In this document: positions 35,401-41,879 of the stretch, piece after piece | Layout: every line of letters starts with the position of its first letter | Position numbering within the stretch: position 1 is the stretch's first letter | Assembly (NCBI GenBank): GCA_930367205.1 | Contig: OV884015.1 | Coordinates: forward strand, 2,852,001 to 2,916,000 | Length of the DNA: 64,000 bases | Direction of reading: 5' to 3' | Source: Acanthosoma haemorrhoidale | Lineage: Eukaryota; Arthropoda; Insecta; Hemiptera; Acanthosomatidae | Position numbers and translations under genes: made by a program | Notes under the pieces: model-generated | The model's database searches: none | What the model saw: only the letters and a program-made list of their open reading frames with translations | Told to the model about the DNA's origin: nothing

Positions 35401-38345
35401 TGTGATAATGTCGTCGTCTTCTTCTTAGTGTTGAACCTGGCAATTTGATGCAGTGTCGGCAGTCCTCTGATAAGATGAAATCTCAAGTTGGATTTCTCCA
35501 ACTTCCACATCCTATTTAAGTGCGAAATCATTCGCAAATTTAGAGAATGTAAAGGCCGTTAAGGCATGATGGCACAGTTTCAATGGCTTGATCTAGCAAT
35601 ACTGACTTAAGATAATCCTTTACGTACACGTACAGTAAACAATAACAACTGTTCTCTTCCCTAACTCTCTCTCTCTCTCTACCGTCTCCTATTTATTGTC
35701 TCTCTCTCTCTCTCTCACACATTGCTCTTTTCTTATCGATATCAAATCCATAACATCAACATAAACAAAACAAACCAAATTTATTTTACAACTCATTTAT
35801 AAAAAAAAAAAAATTAACTTTTATTTTCGATTTACGTAATTAAATAATATCAAAATAAAGGCATTCGACTCAGTTCTATTTACATTATTTTAGTCGGCCT
35901 TTCATACATACCGCTAACAATTTTCATTAATAAATTTGGTGAAAATGTAACATTTTTTTTTTTGTTACCTAGGATAAATAGGACCATAGGCCGGGACCAA
36001 TAAATCTTAATTGATTCCGCCCTTCCTTTTATCATCAACCTAAGCCGATTTACCAAAAAAATCATTAGTGCTGCTCTTGTAAGATATAATGGTTAGCCAA
36101 CTGCTTCATGAAACGAAGATTCTGGTTTCAAATTCCTATGCATAGTTATATATATAATTATTATTTATTACACTTCCATAAAATTCAAATTGGGCAGATC
36201 CTGATAGGATAGCCTGCCTTTCCAGCCGTTCGTGGCATATAACCTTTCTCAAATTTGAAGTCTGATTAAATTTTAAGCTTAAGTTGGGCCGGTAAGAAAT
36301 TTTAAACACACCACATTAACCAGAGATTGTAAGGCTATCTCTACAAGAAGCCTCATTTCTGACAATAATGGCATTTGGAGTTGGGCATTCAACACTTCTA
36401 TCACATCACACTCAATATGAATGATAAAATTACTACCTGAGGATGGATTGTACAAGGAAAGACTTTCTTTGGCTCTCCAATGGTTATACTGCTTAAGTAT
36501 TCTTCCTTTGTGGTTATTTTATGTTCTCTCGTCGACTTCAGTTGACCATGGTGCTAAAATAATGTATCCAATCAAAAAGATTAATGGTTAAAATAAAAAG
36601 AAAACAAAATTATTAACACAAGTCGACATACATTTGGATTTATTACTATGATTATCTGTCAAACGTAATTATCTGAAATGCTCATTTTCTAAGGCAAATG
36701 ATTCCACTAAATAGAAAGTTATTGAAAAAATGTATTTTTTTTTTATAGCAAATCAAATATGTACTCAAACAAAATGCTAATCAATGGTCAATAGTATTAC
36801 AAAATACTAAAAAATAACTTTTTGAGGAGAACTATACATATTAATTGAGTTTCAACAATGTTTATCAAATATTAATATTTATTGGTTAAAGAGAACATAA
36901 CTGACCAGGTTATAAAGCCGAGACATAATGATTATTGTTTAGACCTCTTAACCGACTAAGCTACCCATGCATTACTCAAATCTATTTTCTTAGTTCTTGG
37001 TAGTAAGTAGTATTTGGTAATTTCATAGCTGGGTCTCATTATTCTCTCATAATTCTATGAAACCAGAGCTGACTAAGATGTAGCCATTTCATAGTTTATA
37101 TATTAATATACCATTTCATGGTTAATCAGAAAATACCACGAAAAATTGTTAATTTCTATTTGAAGGCATTTTAACATCCTTTTGAAATTGAAACTTCATA
37201 TTACTGCAATGATCCAATGAACAAATAACTTCTTAATATTGGTTTGGCTAGATAAGTTTAGAGAAATTCATTTAGGGGAATGATTAAATTGCATCATAAA
37301 TAAATGTTTGACAGTAGACTAGAAGATAATGAACCAACCAATCTTTTATATTTTTAAATACTCTTTAAAAAACAAATATAAAGAAACGTGAGAAGTATTT
37401 CCACAAACATACTAAGTGGAAAGTGTCGAACGAGGTAAATTTCAACAAAAACATTTAAGTAAAACAGTGTCAGCTCAAAATATATGTCAGAAGAAAACTT
37501 GAAATAACTTACATTAACACAATCTTCACAAATGAACTCAGCACAGTTTTCACACCAATGAGTGACAGGAGCATCGTGGATGTTACAAACTTTACCTTCA
37601 GTATCGGGGACTACAGTGTCAGAAACTATTTCAGAGAGAACTTTATTTTCTCGAACCTCACATTTTTTAGAAGGCATCTGACATTCAGGGCAAGTTTTCT
37701 CCTCTGAAATAATAAACAGAAGAATATTTGTGAGCTGGATTAATGGAGTATTGGATAACTAATGGGGCGAGAAGAGATATAGTTACCATAGTGATCCCAT
37801 GACATGTAGCACTGATCGCATATCGCATGGAGGCATTGCATTAACTTGGACACGTTAAGTTCTGACCTGGCAGTAAGATTCTTTTTACAGAAGATACAAA
37901 CTGTGATGAACCAGGGTTCCTCCGAGTCGGATTCGTAGTCCATGTCGGACGTATCTTGGATGTCCCCGCTCATCTTTCTAAAGGACAGGAGGCAGCTATT
38001 ATTAGGATCCAACCGAACAGAAAGCAGCCAACATTTCAAACAGCCCTAATTAAACTCAAACGGAGCATCAACAATGAACCTTCTTTCATATAAACATTGC
38101 TATGGAGGAGGTTACAATCGATTATCCCCTATCGATCTCACACTTTTAGTTTTATTCAACTCAACTATTTATATTCACATAAGTATAGTTTGATTAAATG
38201 ACAATTGTAAATGTATTTACCTGTACTTTTTAGAGTTGTTTATAAATTTAGAATGAAGCGATCTTTTCCTCATGGATTTTGCGTCATTTGCATATGGCAG
38301 CCCATAAACTAAGGCCAGTATCAACTTTTCAGCTTCGACGCTCAT
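2272..38345 (-). CDS. bon: bonus / TIF1-family (TRIM24/TRIM33-like) cofactor, 17 exons, 3' end beyond window
   Basis: Seen: 17 exons joined by GT-AG introns whose phases all agree, giving about 1,039 codons from the ATG at 37973 (43 more if the upstream exon is used). Domain order, numbered from that Met: C3HC4 RING 26-70, B-box 1 102-137, B-box 2 160-191, coiled-coil region about 194-350, Gln-rich middle about 370-900, C4HC3 PHD 950-992, then the first bromodomain helix up to 1039. RING-BBox-BBox-BBC plus C-terminal PHD-bromodomain is the hallmark of TIF1 proteins; insects have one, Bonus. Known of the family: nuclear cofactors that read histone H3 tails and modulate nuclear-receptor and silencing pathways. 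PsiKxE motifs (IKTE in exon 9, IKQE in exon 14) could accept SUMO. Apart from the repeats listed separately, the introns show nothing recognisable. No remaining bromodomain exon was found in 1-2271, so the gene runs off the window. Confidence 0.93.
3190..4230. repeat. Fold-back (inverted) repeat centred near 3782
   Basis: The two halves are imperfect inverted copies. The core CAATATCTAATATC ... GATATTAGATATTG meets at about 3782. Further out, TTGCCTTCTTGATA pairs with TATCAAGAAGGCGA, and AATTACAAATAAA plus GGCAAAAGATT pair with TTTGTAATTAAATCC plus CCTTTTGCCAGAAT. The left arm also carries about three tandem variants of a unit of about 100 bp containing ACTAGAGAGAGAATAATTCTG (3440-3640). It looks like a non-autonomous fold-back or MITE-like element; no coding capacity is visible. 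Confidence 0.65.
5712..5826 (-). CDS. bon: bonus exon 16: PHD finger, first six ligands
   Basis: The exon reads SHEDWCGVCMDGGDLVCCDV and continues PRAFHYGC. It supplies C950, C953, C962, C965, H970 and C973 of a C4HC3 PHD finger. The pattern is close to the TRIM24/TRIM33 PHD, which binds the unmethylated H3 tail. Donor GA|GTAAGT; the split Glu codon joins exon 17. The acceptor TTTGCTGTGAAG is unremarkable but fixed by frame. Confidence 0.93.
7330..8510 (-). pseudogene. pogo/Tigger/jerky-type DDE transposase remnant
   Basis: Read on the minus strand with frameshifts and stops, it begins MPKNYQFPRKTLKK, then has a helix-turn-helix-like KELGIAENTLR and a CENP-B-type segment WMRRFLRRYAELRKHY. 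Near the C-terminal end it has NLPAHSSDKIQPLD, which corresponds to the very conserved PPHxxHxLQPLD block before the last catalytic Asp in pogo-superfamily transposases. The copy is heavily decayed. Related sequences near 7190-7225 and 8665-8700 (AATTTCCC..., ...GGTGGTA) may be remains of the element's ends. It lies in the bonus intron between exons 16 and 15. Confidence 0.6.
9070..9166 (-). CDS. bon: bonus exon 15: acidic segment before the PHD finger
   Basis: A 97-nt exon reading DFADVLSTLNELNKSLDKVE, followed by a Ser/Asp/Arg stretch. It has acceptor CTTTTCAG and donor GAAG|GTAGGA. The leftover G completes an Asp codon with the PHD exon. Confidence 0.85.
10192..10506 (-). CDS. bon: bonus exon 14: unique linker with SUMO-type motif
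   Basis: A 105-codon exon (residues 807-911) starting QLWHIPESVQMPSKCGE after acceptor CACAAAG. It is Pro/Gln-rich and includes TIKQEP, a PsiKxE SUMO consensus, near the end. The donor is GAG|GTAAAG. The opposite strand is also open over this stretch, but only as a shadow. Confidence 0.85.
12462..12575 (-). CDS. bon: bonus exon 13: Gly/Val-rich linker
   Basis: A 38-codon exon (residues 769-806) reading IPLNPGGGSGRDEVAIVEVG and on to SRSKPK. The acceptor is TTAACAG. The proposed donor AAA|GTTTGT is weak but keeps phase 0 with exon 14. Of the exons assigned here, this one has the least certain boundary. Confidence 0.68.
13970..14152 (-). CDS. bon: bonus exon 12: low-complexity linker
   Basis: A 61-codon exon (residues 708-768) running from SLHRTVAGARASMMQ to a Pro-rich end (RPPPPPYSFQ) at the weak donor CAG|GTTCAC. 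The acceptor is GGTTTTCAG. The phase is 0 at both ends. No domain is recognised. Confidence 0.8.
15140..16500 (+). repeat. Relatives of the 3.2-4.2 kb fold-back element
   Basis: 15165-15690 resembles the right arm of the fold-back element: GGATGAAAAA and CAAGAAGGCGA near its start, and TTTGTAATTAAA...CCTTTTGCCAGAAT...TTAAACCTCA at its end. A second end-like sequence, TAAATAAAACCTTTTGCCAGAA...AACAGAACCTT, lies at 16330-16395. The block between (15990-16220) is GC-richer than its surroundings and matches nothing I recognise. These look like dispersed members of one non-coding repeat family. Confidence 0.45.
16594..16971 (-). CDS. bon: bonus exon 11: Gln-rich segment
   Basis: A 126-codon exon (residues 582-707), phase 0 at both ends. 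It starts SPKLSSNHQVVLVSYGPQ, passes through Gln runs (seven Q after MMRAQ, and others), then a unique Ser/Pro-rich stretch ending IRTISPSV before donor GTC|GTATGC. The exact donor is not certain, because the frame stays open for another 60 bases. Confidence 0.85.
17380..18000 (-). pseudogene. R1/I-type LINE remnant: RNase H domain and C-terminal zinc motif
   Basis: On the minus strand one can read, with stops and frame changes: LTREDKRILNDFAARKDVNL followed by YWALGH (the WxPGH box of RNase H), then an IITGILTGHCGLSQH-like stretch and FICPKC. This order (RNase H WxPGH, then TGHC...L..H and a CxxC) is typical of the end of ORF2 in R1/LOA/I-group non-LTR retrotransposons. The upstream reverse transcriptase is not present. 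It lies in the bonus intron between exons 11 and 10, in the gene's orientation. Confidence 0.62.
18430..18790 (+). repeat. Dispersed GC-richer repeat, copy A
   Basis: This block shares many short identities, in the same order, with the reverse complement of 59140-59530. Examples: GTTGACC...TGGTGGCCTAGTC, ACAGTGCA..TGTTCAGG.GAAGAGG, TGGAATGAC.ACG.ATTCACAC, GGTATCT..TAGGCGAA, AAAGG.AAGTGTGA and TCCGCATGGAAG. It is moderately diverged and has no coding pattern that survives. Class unknown. Confidence 0.6.
19131..19245 (+). repeat. Short direct duplication
   Basis: A unit of about 65 bp containing GTGAGTAC, TGTTAATT or its variant, and GTACATATAATAAT occurs twice in a row, diverged. It lies just upstream of the 209-bp array. 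Confidence 0.45.
19368..20626 (+). repeat. Tandem array, six copies of a 209/211-bp unit
   Basis: Units begin with AGTCTGGGGGCTCTAG at 19368, 19577, 19786, 19995, 20206 and 20417. Copies 1-3 are 209 bp and almost identical. Copies 4-6 carry two changes (CCTGTGTTAC and GGGTGATC in place of CCTGTTAC and GGGCGATC) and copies 4 and 5 are 211 bp. Each copy opens a 74-codon frame that repeats with the period, which is a consequence of the array and not a gene. It sits in the bonus intron between exons 11 and 10. Confidence 0.95.
20903..20988 (-). CDS. bon: bonus exon 10: short Gln/Asn-rich exon
   Basis: An 86-nt exon encoding DRISPGHQNNAQSQQIHQN and a short tail ending LRQ. It has acceptor TGATTTTCAG and donor ACAG|GTGACA. 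The split D codon joins exon 9 and the exon ends in phase 0. Confidence 0.83.
22250..23165 (-). pseudogene. Decayed copy of a repetitive arthropod gene of unknown class
   Basis: The minus strand reads, through stops and shifts: FFFSREDNLVFCHEIRGLQ, DDWRLFIDSSKGRLKCVLHN, NKYGSIPIA, ALVLEKVKYHEH, LDQQSGLTKYLCSLCLWDS, FPQLHIKLGLMKQFVKALDK, IKAGIFVSPQIRQLIKDF, and finally LDRFPENLKDTIEEQGERFH. I recall this string of motifs from a large multi-copy family of uncharacterised proteins in arthropod genomes, but its biochemical role is not known to me. The high copy number of that family and the presence of a CxxC-W pattern (CSLCLWDS) suggest a mobile-element-derived protein. This copy cannot encode a full product. 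Confidence 0.6.
23712..24308 (-). CDS. bon: bonus exon 9: long poly-Gln / His-Gln exon
   Basis: The largest exon (597 nt, residues about 354-552). After a unique N-terminal part with the SUMO-type motif VQIKTE, it becomes almost continuous Gln with interspersed His and Leu, encoded by a mix of CAG and CAA. It ends with a short unique segment (LSWQQRLPSMPPQYRQ) at donor CAAG|GTGAGC. Low-complexity Gln tracts are common in insect transcription cofactors. The antisense Ala- and Ser-rich frames here are by-products of the triplet repeat. Confidence 0.9.
24389..24498 (-). CDS. bon: bonus exon 8: linker after the coiled coil
   Basis: A 110-nt exon reading HMERIRTKSKIPSAVDVINL and on. The acceptor is a T-run followed by CAG. 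The donor ACAG|GTTACT is non-ideal but is the only one keeping the frame to exon 9. No motif is recognised. Confidence 0.82.
25095..25830 (-). pseudogene. mariner transposase remnant with internal deletion
   Basis: The minus strand starts MSKARVYEYYG (25829), then passes TIREVADEVNISFESCQ and GDQTWVYGYDVESKVQSSQW, the last of which contains the first catalytic Asp region of mariner. It then jumps within a few codons to LPQPPYLPDMTPCDFFLFP, the last catalytic block (DD34D), so the middle of the catalytic core, including the second Asp block (HDNAP), is missing. The end at 25100-25130 (CGAGGTTTGATCAAAAAGTA) looks like a mariner terminal inverted repeat; a matching right end was not found. Bonus intron between exons 8 and 7. 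Confidence 0.78.
26329..26523 (-). CDS. bon: bonus exon 7: coiled-coil (BBC) region, continued
   Basis: A 195-nt exon encoding another helical stretch (YDLVKKRCRELMVTAVTK, then a Leu/Lys-rich helix). It has acceptor TATGTTCAG and donor GA|GTGAGT, with phases matching both neighbours. The position corresponds to the end of the BBC domain of TRIM24/TRIM33. Confidence 0.88.
27525..27635 (-). CDS. bon: bonus exon 6: coiled-coil (BBC) region
   Basis: A 111-nt exon after a T-rich acceptor (TTTCCAG). It encodes a charged helical segment with heptad-like spacing (EKKLEELKRNLIKQIKEMF). The split codons at both ends complete E215 and M252. In TIF1 proteins this region mediates oligomerisation. Confidence 0.88.
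28467..28615 (-). CDS. bon: bonus exon 5: B-box 2 and start of coiled coil
   Basis: The exon supplies C172, C175, C180, C183, H188 and H191 of B-box 2 (visible as CHTCHAMTCRDC and LELHRDH). It then runs into the amphipathic BBC helix, DETKKEVYNFFKKIE. The donor is GA|GTAGGT and two bases carry into the next exon. Confidence 0.94.
28758..29687 (-). repeat. 3' LTR of the BEL/Pao element
   Basis: The second LTR copy, 930 bp. Its outer end (TGTTGGGGGCC on the plus strand) matches the other copy exactly. At its inner end (29681-29687) the terminal bases read GCCCACC where the 5' LTR has GCTAACA. Confidence 0.92.
29702..30925 (-). pseudogene. BEL pol part 2: integrase
   Basis: It continues in another frame from RVGGRLAYAQLP. 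The zinc-binding H-H-C-C region (DHVHHQYFHLG ... CLRCFKMK) is followed by the catalytic core with GVDFAGPF, YSDNGTNFVGA and NPPASPHFGGLWEAAVKSAK (D, D, E in order), and a C-terminal domain with GDLVMIKN. It stops 15 bp before the 3' LTR. Confidence 0.93.
30826..33858 (-). pseudogene. BEL pol part 1: zinc knuckles, protease, reverse transcriptase, RNase H
   Basis: An open frame of 1,002 codons from 33834 (zinc knuckle from 33858). It has a partial knuckle, then CFNCLRDGHTVNNC, CFQCKNKHHTLIH, and the aspartic protease IDSGSQFSII. The BEL RT follows, with VKMFRQIQVRP and the catalytic YVDDI, then RNase H from about FGFCDSSKKGYAAVIYL. The frame runs out of register near 30920, just where the integrase region starts, and ends in a short unrelated tail at 30826. 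Confidence 0.93.
33848..34921 (-). pseudogene. BEL gag region
   Basis: It starts MPELTLEQRGDLL at 34921 with a basic coiled-coil-like N-terminus. A TAA at 34751-34753 interrupts the frame, which then continues unchanged through a Pao gag core (LPKINIPSFHGDILKWPQF, FHHLIGSLKDEP and LYEEKQQ are visible) to about 33860. There a frame change separates it from the zinc knuckles, whose first CxxC lies in the next frame. Confidence 0.88.
34973..34990 (-). other. BEL primer-binding site
   Basis: One base inside the 5' LTR the minus strand reads TGGTCCTCCGGGCCGGAT. It begins with TGG, as expected for pairing with a tRNA 3' CCA. The tRNA species was not identified. Confidence 0.65.
34992..35919 (-). 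repeat. 5' LTR of the BEL/Pao element
   Basis: It begins (minus strand) TGTTAGCGGTATG and ends CCCCCAACA, giving TGTT...AACA ends. It carries CT/GA microsatellites and a short AT-rich tract. It differs from the 3' LTR at roughly a dozen sites plus microsatellite length. Confidence 0.93.
36437..36553 (-). CDS. bon: bonus exon 4: end of B-box 1, start of B-box 2
   Basis: This 39-codon exon supplies the closing histidines of B-box 1 (H127/H128 and H137) and opens B-box 2 with FPCTIHPQ (C160, H163). It has acceptor ATTTTAG and donor CAG|GTAGTA. The intron that follows it (8 kb) holds the BEL/Pao insertion. Confidence 0.93.
36934..36985 (-). repeat. Possible tRNA-like SINE head
   Basis: The minus strand reads GGGTAGCTTAGTCGGTTAAG, which resembles a tRNA 5' half with its A-box. 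A convincing B-box (GGTTCRA) does not follow at the right distance, so this is at best a decayed tRNA-derived SINE. Confidence 0.25.
37513..37703 (-). CDS. bon: bonus exon 3: end of RING (CPEC) and B-box 1
   Basis: The acceptor TTATTTCAG is followed by EEKTCPEC, which supplies the last two RING cysteines (C67, C70). B-box 1 follows with C102, H105, C113, C116, C121 and C124. The donor is AAT|GTAAGT and the phase is 0. Confidence 0.93.
37787..37977 (-). CDS. bon: bonus exon 2: acidic N-terminus and first part of RING finger
   Basis: From the ATG at 37973 the exon reads MSGDIQDTSDMDYESDSEE, then six of the eight zinc ligands of a C3HC4 RING: C26, C29, C47, H49, C52 and C55. It ends at CACTATG|GTAACT with one base left over. 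The frame is also open upstream to another ATG at 38039, but a strong acceptor lies between the two, so that upstream part is more likely intron. Confidence 0.88.
38221..38345 (-). CDS. bon: bonus exon 1 (candidate): N-terminal extension
   Basis: A 125-nt open stretch starts at an ATG (38345-38343) preceded by AAAA and ends at a good donor (ACAG|GTAAAT). It encodes 41 codons plus two bases, beginning MSVEAEKLILALVYG and ending in a basic stretch. The leftover AG joins the first base after a strong acceptor (pyrimidine tract ending CCTTTAG at 37978) to read R-K-M-S-G-D, in frame with the RING exon. The intron would be 243 bp. No known domain is recognised. The alternative is that this is 5' UTR or unrelated and that translation begins at 37973. 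Confidence 0.55.
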
Positions 38346-38399
38346 TTTTTCAACTGGTAATATTATCTTACAATATGTTGGTAATGTCTATTTTCTCTG

Positions 38400-41300
38400 G
38401 GACGAGTGCATGATACGGAAAGATGGTAAACACAAGCCTGTAAGGAGACTTTGCTGAATGAGCCGCTACAACCCTGCAAGCATAGCAAGCAGAAAAAAGG
38501 TCAAGTTCCGACATTGCTGATTAAGGGAAATGAATCTAGGTTCTCCATACACTGCCGATATGGTGTCACTTTAACTTATTTATTAACTAATCATTTTCGC
38601 TCATTTATCTTCAACTTTGTGCAACTGCCCACATCTTTCAAATAAGTAATTAAAATCATTACATTGTCACAATATATTTAGTCTCAGTTTTTTTTATCCA
38701 ACTCATTGCCAGGTAGTAGTGCGATCCATTTTCCAGTTTGGCAATATTTAGGTGAAACTTGTTATCAGGGAGTGGGCTATCTGCCTCTTTCTAACAACCA
38801 TGGCACCGGGAGAGAATTTTACCCTGAAATAAAAATGACTTTCAATGACAGGAGTCGACCCGGCAACAATCTAATGTAACTTTACCATCCTCGGTGGCCC
38901 TTGTGCCAGTTTAGTTGTGCTCCGAATGAGGACGGTGAAAACTGCCCTAACAAAAAATTAACAAACTTCGCCAACGATAATATTTGATAGTAATCATGAC
39001 GAGAATGATCATAAAAGTGAGTTTTAATTTCATTGAAGATAAAAAAATGGGATTCTACCTGTTATCGCCAAATATACTACCAATTATACCAAATATAAAT
39101 CCCGATTGTATTTATTGAGGACTGTATAAGTAATTCGAAAGCTGGAGAACTCTGTTCAAAGTATTATTGGGCAAACATAATCGTAATTTCCGATAATTCT
39201 TTTATATTTCTTACTCTATATCTATTTCAGCTGTTTTCTTGACGAGACACATTCCCAACAGTTTGTACCTTTTACTTTAAAGCAACAAGGTATCATTAGA
39301 GTAGGTCAAATAGAAAAGGAAGGAAAGGAAAAACAATAAAAAGTTAACGAAAGTTTATTGCTTCGCGAAATATCAAATGTTTCAGATAGTTTAATACCAC
39401 TTTGACATAGCTGTCATTTATTTATTGAGTCTAGCTAAAGAGAATTAAAATCGATAGAGTCGTCATTTTTACAAGGATAGTTCAGTTGGTAAAGGAGGTC
39501 TCAGGTTCAAGCCCGGCCAGTCAATAAACTTTTTTTCAGGATAGTAATTATTTTTATATACTTTTGAGTCGGTTTTCAAGTCATATATCACAAGGTGGGT
39601 GATTCATATGTATTATTTATTGGGGCTTTAGTAGACTATAACTACTACAAAAAGTTACTAAAACTGTCAATAAAAACCTTTTTGCAACTTGTTGTGTGAT
39701 ACACTTGGTTTTTTTTTTTCGCTGGATCAAATGTTACGGTCTTTGCGGCGTTTTGACAGTAGCCTCTCCAGAAGGAAACGTGTTCAGCTGACTGGTACCG
39801 AGATCCGCTAGGAACACAGTAGTAAATTGTCCATCATTGGAACCGGGGAATTCCGAATTGAACTTTGCTGAAATGTTTTGACCCAAAATTTAATCTTCCA
39901 TCGGTATGGAGTGAAAGGATAATACTGTCAATAAGATTGATATAGGGAAGGACGAAGCATTGGATACTTTAGATAGAGGCCCATCATGCTTTTTAGTATT
40001 CAGTAAGAACAAGTATTTTTGATGAAATAATGAGGAGTTTAGGTATCTTAGCATACATTTTATACTTCCTTCATTTCGTTTGTAAATATAAGAAACTAAA
40101 TAAATTTTGGTCAGTTGATGGAAAAAAAAGATATAAGGAAAAGTGTATGAATTCGGCATTATAGCAGATATGAGAACACCCTTTCATTTTTTGGCCTGAT
40201 ACTTTTTATGAGTGGGGCAGTCTTGTAATAACTAAAATAACCTACAATTTTAATTTTGATTTGCTTTATTATATCTTATTTTATTTTATTCCAGAATAAA
40301 ATTGTGTACGTGATACATTAATTGATCGTGTTACAAGAATAACCAATCTAACAATATTAGCGTGTTTGTTGGTTTTTTGGCAGGCTTAATCTAACAACAA
40401 AAACTAAATAAAGACTAGGCATTGAAAATTAAAATTAGGATAGTATCATAAAGATTTTGATTCAGGTATCGAAACCCATAAAAATGTACAATACAATATC
40501 ACATAGTAAGGAGAAATTGTTATACCAAGGTTGTCCTGAAGTCCGTTTTTTATTTTCACTGCAAGCGTTTCATCGAAATCTTGTCCAATGGAAACACTGA
40601 GCACATCAATTAGTTACGACATCCAAATATGATCGGAACAAGATCCAAGCCGAAGAACAAACGAAGGTACACGAACACCACGCACTGCTCCGCATTCAAT
40701 TGTTGTGTGTGTAAAGTGCCTGTACCGACTGCTAATTAATATTTATAACAATCGATACTCGTTAAGCGATAGCCAACAAACAACAAACGGCACACATACA
40801 AAAAGGGCTACTTAGGGATTAATTGCTCAATCTCAAGTCAGTAACTAATATCCCTAAGCGCGCCCTGCTCAATATTAAAACTTATTATAGGCAAGAGTAA
40901 TTACAACCGTGAGGTGGTTAATGGCTACAAAACATTAATCAATCCGTTTAGGGCTCTTGTTTTATTCTCGTCGGTATGACTAATTGAGTATCGATCGCTT
41001 CATGCTTGGCTCTCGGCTCCTGCATTGGTTATGGCCTCACTCATTCACTCGCTTATCAAAAATGAAGGAAAATGGAATTCCCTATCGGTGGGATGATTTA
41101 ATCTGCTTCATTCGAACCGTCTACAAGATGAAAAACTTTTGCGAAAACCGTCCTTTAAGAACTTTCTCATATTTTCAATGTCCAATTAAGCAAAAGACAA
41201 TTATAAGCCTCATGGGTTTACCCAAATACCCAAAAGATTCAAATTTTCACGAGAAAGGGCTATTCCATTTAAAATCAAACTAGCTTCGGAGAATGGAGAG

Positions 41301-41875
41301 CCAAATATGCCTATGGAATAGAGTTTCTTATTATCTTCGATTGCCTGGTCCTTGTCAAGGCCAGAAAGAGGCTGTAAAACATGAATGCCCTGGTTGCTGG
41401 GAGATGATCTGGGACAATCACCAGTAATTTTCTCTCAGCTTGGAGGACCCTGACAGAAAGGATTTATTGCTATTCAATAATTACTTAGAGGCAGAGAGTG
41501 TTTCTGTTAGTAAGCGAACCATCTATTTACCATTTCGGCACTCGTTTGGTTTATCACCGGGTTTAACTGTCACTGCTCCAATGGCTACACTTGCTACGCC
41601 CAATGCTTCTATTATAAACATTATGGCCAGCAGTCAGGGGATGTAAGATATATTTGTATCTCAAAAGCAGAGAGTGTAAACTGCTGCTAACCTTACTTAT
41701 TATTTCAATTACTTACTTCATAAGATGTTTACTTTTTTTCCAAGTTATAATTACCGAGTGATATAGTGCCGATACCCAAGTTTAATTAGTCTCACTTGTG
41801 TGTTCGAGGTACGGACGTATGGCAAAGAATTCCTGGCACGCGATGGGCCATAATTTAATGTTTAGTCGAATTTAA
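38400..41875. other. Intergenic stretch upstream of bonus
   Basis: The bonus promoter and any 5' UTR must start here, but no TATA box or initiator could be placed with confidence. Apart from the tRNA-like segment at 39.5 kb I see no gene. The 99-codon plus frame at 40984-41283 has no recognisable domain and no supporting splice structure. Confidence 0.5.
39471..39531 (+). repeat. tRNA-derived fragment (SINE-like) lacking the anticodon arm
   Basis: It contains an A-box-like TAGTTCAGTTGGT (39478-39490) and a B-box GGTTCAAGCCC (39504-39514) in tRNA order. Only 13 bases separate them, whereas a tRNA needs about 30-40, so the anticodon arm is missing. It is not a functional tRNA; a tRNA-derived SINE or processed fragment is more likely. 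Confidence 0.45.
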
Positions 41876-41879
41876 TTTA

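Larger units (their letters stand above)
28758..35919 (-). mobile_element. BEL/Pao LTR retrotransposon, full length, disrupted gag-pol
   Basis: A 7.16-kb element lies inside the bonus intron between exons 5 and 4, in the same orientation as the gene. It has two LTRs of about 930 bp, a primer-binding site, and gag-protease-RT-RNase H-integrase in that order. It is flanked by a 5-bp target duplication ATTTT (28753-28757 and 35920-35924). BEL elements normally have a single gag-pol frame. Here that frame is broken by an in-frame TAA at 34751 and by frame changes near 33855 and near 30920, so the copy is not autonomous. The near-identical LTRs indicate a recent insertion. Confidence 0.95.

Noticed and set aside
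40984..41283. 99-codon plus-strand frame
   Set aside because: No domain, no neighbouring exons and ordinary composition; compatible with chance.
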